Positions 32,454-42,146 of a DNA stretch of 64,000 nucleotides are shown here, one piece after another. The notes beneath the pieces were generated by a model, which saw only the letters and a program-made list of their open reading frames with translations, did not search any database and was not told where the DNA came from. Origin of the DNA: Symsagittifera roscoffensis (lineage: Eukaryota > Xenacoelomorpha > Acoela > Convolutidae); NCBI RefSeq assembly GCF_963678635.1, contig NC_087066.1, forward strand, positions 68,269,477 to 68,333,476. The letters are read 5' to 3'. The number at the start of each line of letters is the position of its first letter. The stretch's first letter is position 1. Position numbers and translations under genes: made by a program.

Positions 32454-35102
32454 ATGCAGCGTAGGGACTCGTTAGGATCGACTACTAAGATTCCCAGGCT
32501 GAACAAGGGAAGCACGCGAAAATTTAAAATTAGGCGTAGCCAGTCCTCGTTTAGCAGCGCTTCCGACGTGTTTGCTGAAAACGAATCGACTAAAGGTCAA
32601 CCTGATCTTTCAGTGAGCGAAATGAAACTAAGGAGCGAGAAAAACCTCGATGGCGATCAAGGGCGGAGTGCCGAGGCCGGAACCGCGAGCGAAACGCTTG
32701 TGAACCCCTTTGACGAAGGAGAACGGACGCTTATTCGACCCGACTTTGAGCCGATTGAGGACCTCGAGCGGGAGGAAGTTGAGAGGACGGAGGAGACCTC
32801 GGAGCGTTCCCAGGTCGAGCCGCGAGAGGAAGTGTTATTCAGGGGAATGTCCAAATCGGAGACCAAGAGTCATAGGTGGAGGAGAGAAAATTCACATCCA
32901 GCTAATACCCACTCATCTCTGGCCAAGCAGAGCAACAACGCGATGATGTCGAGTATAAGCCCGAGTGAAGAACAACCGGGTTCGAAAGCCAAGAAGAGCT
33001 GGAAGTCTTTGTACGATGAGCGCATGGCGTCACTACGGACTGAAGGTTTATCTTCCAGTTATGACTACCCGGAGATAACCCATCCGGATGTGAACTTCAC
33101 ACCGTGCCCAAGGAACGACATGAGCAGTAAGGCGTCGTCCGCCTCGCCGACCAGGCCCATGTCAGATGGGATAACGATGAGAGCGTCATAAACGTTCGAC
33201 AGATTGATGACGTCGATGAGCAAGCAAAAGGGCGGTGCGTCATCAAGCACCAGGCTGCAGCCGCAGTTGACCTCATCTTCTTTGGGAATAACCCCGTCAT
33301 TTGGGGCCACTGGCGACATAAGTGACATGTTCGCTGGCGTAATGAATGGTCTGGATGAACTGAGACGGGACATGACTAAGAGAATAGATCAGGTTGACGA
33401 GAGAGCTCACCAGGGTCGAGAGAATCTGAGAGATGAACTAACGCACGTGAAGTCGCAGGCGAGGGTTGATCAGGCTCAATTGATTCGCAACACCGATCAA
33501 TGACTGGTGGAGAGCCTGGCACAGGCAAACAAGGAGTCACAGGAAAAAGAGGCTAGGATGACGAGAGAGATCGAGCGATTGTTAAACGATCATAATAGTA
33601 CCTACGCCCACACGATGACTAGCCTAGAGAAAAGGTTAGATGCCAAGTCTGACTTAATGATGCGGAAGCTTGACGCGATCCTGAATGGGAGCAGTTGGCA
33701 GGAGCGTTCCAACCCAAGGGAGCGCTCACGCCATGCGAATGATGGAGATGGTACGGGCAGCAATGCCAGAGCCCAGCAAAGCTCGAGAACGAACTACGAA
33801 CCTAGGAACAAGGAGCGGCCAAGGGCAGCCCTGTCGAGGCCTGGCTGGACGAATCCAGTCCCGCCGGAGGCAGATGCTACCCCGGAGACAAGGTTGCCAA
33901 CTGTGCCACAAGTCAGTTCAGTACCAGATCTGACTACAGTCTCACAGGACACAACGATGTATGCCTCGATGTTTGAGCCTCTGAACAGATATCTCGAAAC
34001 ATTCATCACCAAACTCTCGAAGTCAACCGAGGGAGGAGAGAGGTCAAGAAGGACACTGAAAAAGCCGAAGTCATACAAAGACGAGTCGGACGGCTGCATT
34101 GATACTTGGATAGAGGTGATGAAATTGCACTTTGAGGAAGAGAATCTCTCCAAGAAACAAGAGTGTAGCGCGCTAACAAGCAACCTGGAGGGCACTGCAT
34201 TAAACTGTGTAATGGCTAAAAGAGCCAATGAGAGAGACAGCGCTCGCAAGATATTCGACATCCTGCTGAATCGTTTCGGCTCTGGAGTACAAGGGCACCA
34301 GGCTATGGTGAAGTTCGAAAAAAGGCGTCAAAGAGATGACGAATCCATAGACAAATTTTTGGACGACCTTGAGTTGCTTAGGAGGAGAAGCAACCCTGAT
34401 GAGAGAATATCCGAGCGAAACTTGGCGATTGCTTCGAAGTTCATGGATGGAGTAAAGAGTGAGGAGTTGAAAACGATGTTGGCCACACACTTCACCCTGT
34501 CACTTGACCAGGTACCCACGCCCGATGATTTGCGTATGAAGTCACGCGAGTATTTACTCATAAAACCGAGGGCGCAGAACCGTTACAGCAATTATGGTAA
34601 CTATAGCGGGACAAACACTGGTGCGAACTCCAGTTGGTACAAACCTCGCGATGACATGGATAAGAGGAGGTCGTGTGCGAATTGTGGTTCGATGGACCAT
34701 CACGTTTCCGCGTGTTCTACATACAAACAGAATATGAAGGCAATAGGCTACTTTCTCGAGGACGTCGACGCGACCGACGAGGATCACGAAGAGTACGTCA
34801 GAGGGCTCATCATGAAATATGGTCAGAGGTTTTTCTTGTGTAATTTGGAGGGACACTTCAAGTCAGATTGCACTCAATTTTGGGATGCAGTGGCGGACGC
34901 GAAACATCCCCGCCAGGCGCTTTCGGGTGTCAAGGCCAGTCGAGCACGTCTGATGAACGAGGCCGAGTCTCGGAGAAAAGAAACGACACCGAGCACCTTT
35001 ACGACTAAGAAGGTAAAGACACTGCCTGACGAGGTGGTAGCCTCGAACCTGGAGGCAGAGTCGGCTAACCCACTCAAGGTGGATTACGGTCTGGCGGATT
35101 AA
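32454..35102 (+). pseudogene. gag: Gag polyprotein with two in-frame stops
   Basis: One continuous frame runs from an ATG at 32,454 to TAA at 35,100-35,102, broken only by TAA at 33,189 and TGA at 33,501. No frameshift is needed. The N-terminal third is charged and Ser-rich. A retrotransposon Gag capsid-type region lies near codons 520-700 (W-EVMKLHFEEE, FDILLNRFG, DESIDKFLDDLELL). A CCHC zinc knuckle follows (C-x2-C-x4-H-x4-C at about 34,675-34,716). A second knuckle has Phe in place of its first Cys. Gag packages element RNA into particles. An upstream in-frame TTG at 32,436 is less likely as start. Confidence 0.88.
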
Positions 35103-36163
35103 GGACAGCGTTGCAGAATGTCAAACAGGAGCTAGCCACGAAAGAAGTGGAGCAATGGGTAAGGTCGGAGCTGGAGAGCACGGACCTTCCGGAAAATTTT
35201 AATGTTCTGGGTAAAACGACGAAAATAGGAGACAAAGAGGAACCCAGGAAGCATGGACTAAAACTGAACGTTATATCTGGGAGAACTTTCGGCATGACGA
35301 AGGAGGGGACGAAAATAATTTCCATTATCTCAGTCGCAGGGCACCAGGTGGTTAAGAACTTGAGTGAACCATCTGAGATTACACTAGTCCACCTGGACTT
35401 CTATGCCGATTACCTGAAGGAGAAAGATCCCAAACTGGACTCCAGGGCAGTGCGAGCGCTGCTCACAACAAGAGGTCCGAGGCTGATGAAAGTGGAGGGA
35501 CATTACATCGATGTCCATGGCCCATATCCGATTCTAATGAATCTGGATGGCATCAATATGTACACAAAAGCTCACATAACTGATGCGAACGATCAGATTG
35601 GCCGGATATACATTGGTCAAGAGGAGCTGAAGGTTAGACGAATCGGACACAACACCATGCTCGAACACGATGCGGTGCACATAGGTTGCGAGGCAGATCT
35701 GGCCGCACACGTGCTGGACGTGCAAGGCAGACAACTTTCAGTAAAGGGACTGCTAGACACGGGAGCAGTAGTTAGTGTCATGCCAGTCAAAACTTGGACC
35801 GACATGGGTTTCGAGAGGTCGGATCTCATACCGACAAACATCAGGTTGGCAGCTGCCAATCAGGGAGCGATCTATGTGACTGGACGAACCCCGATCATTT
35901 CACTGTAGCTCGGAGGAAGAAATCTTTGGATGAGCTTCCTAGTAGTGGAGAATTTGGACGAATCCGATCAGTTCATCTTAGGAAGGGATTTTGTGCGCAA
36001 CTTTGATGTCACGATCGATCTCAATGACGGGTTGATTAGGATCAAGGATCCTGAGAGAAAGTATGAAAAGAAACCCCTTAATAAGATCTTAATTAACGAG
36101 GCCAAGGTGCCGATTTTTCTGGATCGAAAAGTTTGATTAAAACCAAACCAAGCCGCAGTAGCG
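35069..36163 (+). pseudogene. pol: Pol, protease region
   Basis: The pol frame is open from 35,069, overlapping the end of gag by 34 bases in the -1 frame. I see no canonical slippery heptamer in the overlap. A retropepsin-type active site LLDTGAVVSVMP lies at 35,750-35,785 (Asp codon at 35,756), followed by the FILGRDF block at 35,970. TAG at 35,906 and TGA at 36,134 interrupt the frame without shifting it. The protease would cut the Gag-Pol precursor. Confidence 0.88.
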
Positions 36164-37400
36164 ATGTTTAGGATGAGGAACTTGAATGAACTCAGCAATG
36201 ACAGACAGGTGTGTCTGGTACCAAATCCAAACAGTAAAAGCACGGCTATTTTAGGAAGAAGCTTCTCACTCACTCAGAGCGGACTGTGTGTGAGTGTGTT
36301 ATTGAACACAGAAGCAACAACAGTGACAATACAGAGGGGAAAGAAACTTGGCTATCTTTTGCCTCTGAACACAGACTTTCAGAGTGTGGAGAACTTGAAA
36401 AAGTTTGATGTAACTAAATGTCCATTGCATGCGAACCAAGAATGTATAATGAAGAGAATGAATGAATTGAAATCTTCTAGGAATTTGTTTTCAATGAAGT
36501 CGGAAACAGATGATGGGCTGTCTAGTTGTTCCAACTTTCCTGAGAGGCCGACAGAAACAGAGTTAGCAGCGAATAAACCGGTCCTACATGAGATAGAACA
36601 TTTGAAGGGTAAAATATCAGACAAGGAACTAGAATCGCTCACAGCGGTGCTAAGTCGGAACGCAGACGTTTTTTCGAAACATAAGGCCGACATAGGTTGC
36701 TGTAATTTTGTAGAACACGAGATTGAGATGGAAGAGGGCTCGGTACCTCATAGGGAAGGGGCGAGAAGGATGACCCCTCACAAGTCAGAAGCGTGTAGGA
36801 AGGAAATCGAGATGTTAATGGAGTATGACATGATCGAGCCGTCGAAGTCCCCGTGGGCTTGTGGCGTGGTCATGGCAAAAAAGAAAGGAGGACAACTCAG
36901 ATTTTGTTGTGATTTCCGTTATCTGAACGCAGTGACTATAAAGGATGCATACCCTATTCCCCGCATCGATGAGAGCCTATCCAAGTTCTTCACGACGTTG
37001 GATTTGGGCTCTGCGTTCTGGCAAGTGCCACTCCGAAAGCAAGATCGAGAAACAACAGGCTTCGCGTGCGAGCTGGGATTGTTCCAGTGGAAGAGGATGC
37101 CGTTCGGATTGTGCAACGCGACTGCCACATTCCAGCGACTGATGGCCCAGGCACTCACGAGCGTCACTAAAAAATACGGGAATCTCATCATGTGTTATGT
37201 CGATGATGTCGTGATTGCAACACCAACCTTAGAAGACCACATAGAGAGGTTGGAGGAGGTGTTTTCTTGCATGAAGCAGGCGGGTCTGAAATGTAAACCC
37301 TCTAAGTGTGAAATCCTCAGAGATTCCATAAAGTATCTGGGCTGCCTGGTGGATAAACATGGAGTGAGACCAGATCCTGAAGCGGTTGAAGCGGTGCTGA
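36164..37400 (+). pseudogene. pol: Pol, reverse transcriptase
   Basis: The RT follows a region with the typical approach block (EIEMEEGS, then RRMTPHK). All main motifs are present in order: LRFCCDFRYLNAVT, the DAYPIPRID helix, TTLDLGSAFWQVPL with a catalytic Asp, FGLCNATATFQRLM, and CYVDDVVIAT with the catalytic pair at 37,203-37,208. The KYLGCLV block completes the domain. This stretch is in the same frame as protease and has no internal stop. It is a Ty3/gypsy-type RT. Confidence 0.95.
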
Positions 37401-38030
37401 CCTGGAAGGCACCTAAGACAGATACACAGCTGATGAGTTTTTTGGGATTCGCTTATTATTATCGAGAGTTCATCAAGGGGTATGCTGACAAAATATACCC
37501 CATGCAGCGGTTGATGAGAAACAAGGGCAAAAAATTCACTTGGACGGATGAGGCAGAAGTTTCATTTGAGAACATCAAACGTGAACTTCGCGAGGCACCG
37601 GTCCTCGGCATGCCAACAGAGAAGGGGATGTTCGTGCTGGACACGGATGCATCAGTTGTTGCGATATCGGGCATACTTCACCAGGAGCAGGAGTGGAACG
37701 GGAGAACGGTTCTTCGTCCGATAGCCTACGGGAGTAAAGTCCTGAGTGATACTGAGATGAAGTACGGCGCACCAAAAGCGGAGATGTTTGCGGTGATCAC
37801 TTTCGTGGAAAAATACAGGGCCTAATTGGGGAGTGCTCCCTTCAAGTTACGTGTGGATAATCGTGCCCTTGCCTGGCGGAAAACCTATTCGATGGACCAA
37901 AGTTATATTGGTTGTTGGACCGTGCGCCTGGATGGATACCACATGATCATAGAGCACCGTACCCGTGACAAGCACCAGAACGCAAATAGCCTCAGTAAAA
38001 AGACAGAACTTTATGAGCGCCTCGAGGAGA
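37401..38030 (+). pseudogene. pol: Pol, RNase H
   Basis: RNase H begins after the FLGFAYYYREFIKGYADK connection. The first catalytic Asp lies in LDTDASVVAISGIL at 37,640, the Glu in the PKAEMFAV block, and the third Asp in RVDNRALAW. The expected last Asp in the H-x-x-A-D-x-L-S-type block is AAT, encoding Asn, at 37,985. TAA at 37,823 interrupts the domain without a frameshift. The enzyme would remove the RNA strand after minus-strand synthesis. Confidence 0.88.
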
Positions 38031-38880
38031 AACAGGCTAACCAATCAGAAATCAAAGACGGGTTTTCATTTCTGGACAAGGAAACCTACGACAAACTGCC
38101 ACTTACTAGGTGGCTAGACAAGTCAGGGCATCCTATACCCGGACACCCTGACCTTCCAGTGGACACGGCCGCGGAGATAAAGCTTTTAGCCAGAGGCGAG
38201 CCCGTTCCGATGGATCTGCTAGTCCGAACCAATTTGGATGCTCTATTGAACAGGACCGGGGAGTCTGATACCTTCGAGCCCGTCAAGGACGAATTGTCTG
38301 AGGAGTCAGACACTTTTGAGCCCTTGCAGGACGACTCGTCCGGGGAGAGGTTGACGAGACCACCTAGGGGCAGAATTTTGTGCGGGGAGTCGAGAAACAT
38401 CTCACACAACTTGGAATATGATGTTGGGGAATCAGTCGGCTCAAGTGTTGACTCGAGGCCCCAGTCCTGGGACAACACATCTGAAACAACTTCCAATTCC
38501 GATATGTCGGATATTGCGATCCACTCCCTATTGGTAGACTGGAAGCAGCGCGGGCTGGACCGAGAAACACATCAGGATCCAGACAGGGACAGGTACACCT
38601 CAGATGAAGAGGGCACTGTGATAGATAATGCCGCAGATGAGCTCGAGCTGATAGCAGTTTCGAAACGCCCAATCAGATTGCTGCCACATGGTACGGTCGT
38701 CCGTACCAATCTGGAACCATCTGTGCAGGAAGCGACGCCTTTGATAAAGATATGGTGTGTCAAGTTGATGGACGATGCTCATGCTCCGGAAATCATGAGT
38801 GGGCAAATGAACGTGGTAAAGACGTATTTGAAAGCCAGGTACAGGCTGTCGGATCTCCTAAGGGCTCAACGAAATGATAG
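38031..38880 (+). pseudogene. pol: Pol, acidic linker between RNase H and integrase
   Basis: About 280 codons separate RNase H from the integrase zinc region, and they are rich in Asp, Glu and Ser. Two near-repeats of the block ESDTFEP occur (near 38,265 and 38,305). The block MDLLVRTNLDALL near 38,210 is echoed by HGTVVRTNLEPSV near 38,690, so the linker may contain an internal duplication. No known domain is recognised. Most Ty3/gypsy elements have a much shorter spacer here. Confidence 0.7.
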
Positions 38881-39990
38881 AATGACGAGCAGTCTGAAGA
38901 GATGGATCGAGAATGGAGCACCTGATAAAGGAGACTTGGAAGAAGACAGCTACAAGATCTTGAAGCAATTCTACCTGAAGAGAAGCGACCTGTTGTACCT
39001 GAACAAGGACGGAATCGTAGCCTGTAAACGTAAAGAGGAGGACAAGGTCCTTTATAAATACAATTCAATCGTGTTACCACAATTGTACCAGACCGAATTG
39101 CTCTTTCGCTCACATGATCAGATGGGCCATCAAGGCGTGGACAAAGTGTACAACAGGATACAGAAACGATTCGAATGGCCGGGATTGAAGAAGGCTTGTG
39201 AGAAGTGGATCGCCGCATGCCTGTCATGTCAGCAGGCAAAGGATCTTAGGAAACTAAGGTTCCCCCTACAGTCAATAGAGTCGTCGGGATTCAACGAAGT
39301 GGTGCAAATTGATCATCAGAAAATCTGCATGGCAGCAACGGGCTATAACCAAGTGCTGGTAATGATCGACCATTTTACGAAGTATGCGGAGGCAGCACCC
39401 TGCATGACAGCATCGGCGGAAGAAACATGCGATCATTTGATAAATGCGTGGATAGCGAGGCACGGCTGTCCCATCACATTCCAATCGGACAATGGCAAAG
39501 CATTCGTGGGTGATCTCACGAAGGAGTTATTGAAAAGGTCGCAGGTAGCGCAAGCCCACTCGACCACTTATCACCCGCAAACGAATGGCCTAGTCGAGAG
39601 GCAAAATTCCACACTGGTATCCATGCTGAGAGTCTATTGCTCGCGTTAAATGGATGACTGGGACAAGCACTTGCCGCAAGTGATGGGTGCTTACAACAGC
39701 ACGGAGCATTCCACCACAGGAATAAGTCCGCACATGGTGCTAACGGGTCACGAAAAAGCGCTTCCGTTGACGTTTTTCTACCCTGAATATGAGGGGAAGA
39801 GAACAGCACCGCAAACTTACGTGCGGGATGTTAGTAGAAGACAACAGGATCTCAATGACTCATGTAGTAGGAACACGCAACAGGCGCAAATTAGACAAAA
39901 AAGGAGGTTTGATAAAAGAACAGCCGATGCAAAAGCCTACTCAGTTGGCGACTACGTCTGAGTGTTCCAGGAAGTGGTTCCACCAAAAGG
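38881..39990 (+). pseudogene. pol: Pol, integrase
   Basis: The HHCC zinc module is visible (SHDQMGHQG and C-x2-C at 39,110-39,235). The catalytic core has Asp in VQIDHQK at 39,311, Asp in QSDNGKAF at 39,488 and Glu in GLVERQN at 39,596. The last two are 35 residues apart, the D,D35E pattern. TAA at 39,647 and TGA at 39,959 interrupt the C-terminal half. At the first of these the homologous position in element A encodes Tyr. Integrase joins the DNA copy to the host chromosome. Confidence 0.92.
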
Positions 39991-40865
39991 AACCAAGAAA
40001 TTATTTAAAAAAATGGCGTGGTCCATTTCAGATAACAGAGGTGCAACAAGGAGGTCGCTTTTATCGACTGAGCACTGGAAGAGCAGCTCATTACGAAAAT
40101 ATCAAACCACACAATGCCTCATCAGAGGACTGGTGCATCCCAGCGGACACGCAAGAGGGAGACTATTTGATAGTGGATCCTGCTTGTGAGGTGAATGAAA
40201 GGGGTACTCGCGATAAAAACGACGGGAATGAGGTGGTGGACAATTGCGACCTACCACTGGATCTGGAGTTGACCGAGCGAGTAGAGGTGGACGATGAAAC
40301 TCTACCTTATGCCGAGGAAGACTGGGATTGCCCGGAACAAATCAAAATTTACAAAGGAATACAGCCTGATTTTCCTCTCACCATGGAAACACGCCAGAGC
40401 AGGAGAGGAAAAAACAAAAAGAAATACAATCCGTACGGCGAGGATTTCGTCGTAGACAGGATAGTGGTAAGTGATATGATGGACTCGCTGGTAGGACTGG
40501 ATGAAGTGGCGGTGCTAGAAGAAATCGACATGGTGAATGACATGGATCAGGATTGGCTCGACGATCGATCAGAACCGGAAGTGGAGTTCGAACCAGAAGC
40601 GGAACAGACTCATGAGCAAGAACTAACGAACTTGCGGGTGCTCGAATGGCTCCATGATCTGCCGACAGATCCAAAAGAGACGATCCTGACGATTCAGGAC
40701 GTCCAAAAAAACGGCATCAAATACGTCAGTCATGACAATACCGAGTTCAACTGGGTCGCCCCAGATGGTCCTCTACGTGTTCCACAATCCAACCTCGATC
40801 TCCTAGACTTTGGGCGATCGACGGGGACGTCGATGGATATTTTTGTCCGGGGAGTGGGAGTATGA
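39991..40865 (+). pseudogene. pol: Pol C-terminal extension: GPY/F-like module and acidic region
   Basis: A single-base shift in the run TTTAAAAAAATGG at 40,003-40,015 moves the frame. In the new frame KKWRGPFQITEV (GPY/F-like, 40,010-40,050) follows. About 270 residues continue, with DPACEVNERG, KNDGNEVV, AEEDW and YNPYGEDF blocks that element A shares. It ends at STGTSMDIFVRGVGV, then TGA at 40,863. The same frame goes on to the macro-like domain, and element A has its stop at a different base nearby, so the ancestral protein probably read through. Confidence 0.8.
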
Positions 40866-40898
40866 CTCACCCACACCGAAAATCTCATAATAAAAAAA

Positions 40899-41437
40899 TT
40901 GAAATCGGCAAGAGCAACCGGAGAACTAGAGACAGAGGGCGAGAATGCTAAAAAACCACCTTTTGGACGAATTTTTGAATCGTATTTTGACCTACCGAAC
41001 CATTATTCAGACAACATCGTCATAACGGACAGCGTGCGCTATAGCGATAACCGCGGACGTAAGCTTCGAAACAGCACTAGCGGCTGATTTCAAAAGAGAG
41101 TATAAGAACATCGAATTTTTATGGAAACAGAGGCCTGGTGTGGGAGGGATGATAGCGCTGCCCCCTGTTGCATCACAGATACCAGGGAAATATTTGTGTT
41201 TCCTGGTTACCAAGGCCACTGATAGGCAACACGTAGATCCAGAGAGCTTTATTGGCCTTGACTCGACTTCGGGATATTTTGGTTGAGAGAGGAGTGACCT
41301 CTCTCTCGTTACCAGTATATGACCCTAATAGGGGAAAGCTACATCCGAGAGAGTTGTACGCACTTGTACATGTGATATTTTCAAAAACTGACATAGAGGT
41401 TTACTTACATAAAAAATACTATCTGAGCATATGCTAG
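40899..41437 (+). pseudogene. Macro-like domain at the Pol C terminus
   Basis: Frame 40,899 onward gives FESYFDL and then DNIVITDS. After a shift near 41,047 the match continues with FKREYKNIEF, RPGVGGMIALPP, GKYLCFLVTK and DPESF. After a second shift near 41,250 it ends with LTRLRDILVERGV, SLSLPVYDP, VIFSKTDIEVYLHKKY and TAG at 41,435. The order and spacing resemble TARG1/OARD1-type macrodomains, which bind or remove ADP-ribose. The glycine-rich loop and catalytic Asp of that family are not conserved, so binding without catalysis, or a new role, is more likely. Both copies in the window are frameshifted. Confidence 0.65.
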
Positions 41438-41906
41438 GAATTGCATTTGGCGATAAGTGGTTTTTATTAGGCTCACTTGATAAGAATTAGTGTCAAGTTT
41501 TAGATTAGGATTAGGTTTTAGGTACAATATGAGAGATTATGTTTTTGTGTGATAATACAGATGTGTGATGTTTATGTATTATGTTATTGTTATGATATGT
41601 TTTATGTTTTGTGTCATAAAAAGACCTAGAGTACTCCAGGTCATCAAGGTGACAGCGCTCATTAATGCTACCCTGACAAAGATACCGGTAGACAATCAAC
41701 CTTGGTGCTAAATTTTTAAATCAGAATTGAGAAGAGAATTTCAATGAAGAGTTTTAAAGAATTGAATGATGTTTTATCCAAAAATGATGGTTTTAAGTCG
41801 CGACTTGTTTTTTAGATCTTGATTGATCGGAAATTGTTTATTGAATTAATTGAATCGAACGAACCAGGAAGAAACTACACGACAACAAGAATCAACACGA
41901 TAAGAA
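41438..41906 (+). promoter_or_regulatory. Spacer before the accessory genes, with a possible splice acceptor
   Basis: AT-rich non-coding sequence. A good 3' splice-site match, a T-run followed by TTTAG, ends at 41,815, 92 bases before the ORF3 start. It could serve a spliced subgenomic mRNA for ORF3-ORF7, as for env of retroviruses. The donor is not established. AAGGTAAC near 29,230 in the LTR is one candidate. Confidence 0.4.
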
Positions 41907-42146
41907 ATGGGTGACACGAACGAGCTAATGGAATTCCTCTCAGCGAGTCTAGGAGCGACTCTAGACGAGATCTATCAGCGGCTGATCGATTGTGATTTTA
42001 CACGAGAAGGCCCGGGGCTGGCGATGTTTGTGGTCGCGCTCCTCAATGCATTAGGACGAGAGGGTCGAGGGAATTGCCCTACAGAAGTCGTGTTGATGTT
42101 GGCCTTCGGTGAGTCAAGACCGCCGAGAGAGGTCGAAACCGACTGA
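41907..42146 (+). CDS. ORF3: small helical protein
   Basis: ATG at 41,907 opens a 79-codon frame. The protein is acidic and looks helical (NELMEFLSASLGATLDEIYQRL, two alternating hydrophobic stretches). A relative stands in the same place in element A at 9,931-10,074. The stop TGA overlaps the ATG of ORF4 in the sequence TGATG, a layout known from other retroelements for stop-and-restart translation. Function is unknown. Confidence 0.6.
   Translation: MGDTNELMEFLSASLGATLDEIYQRLIDCDFTREGPGLAMFVVALLNALGREGRGNCPTEVVLMLAFGESRPPREVETD

Noticed and set aside
33189-39961. A reassigned genetic code (TAA as Tyr, TGA as Trp) to explain the in-frame stops
   Set aside because: The accessory ORFs use TAA and TGA as normal stops and encode Trp with TGG and Tyr with TAT or TAC. 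One stop is TAG at a likely Gln position, and element A has Tyr codons at a matching site. Ordinary decay explains all of this.
40000-40020. Programmed frameshift at TTTAAAAAAATGG in pol
   Set aside because: TTTAAAA looks like a slippery heptamer, but it is not in the required phase, and integrase C-terminal modules are normally encoded in one frame. A single-base indel in an A-run is simpler.
41040-41060. Programmed frameshift inside the macro-like domain, since A and B both shift here
   Set aside because: The shift is in the +1 direction in B and the -1 direction in A, and it lies on different sides of the ITA block, so two independent indels are more likely.
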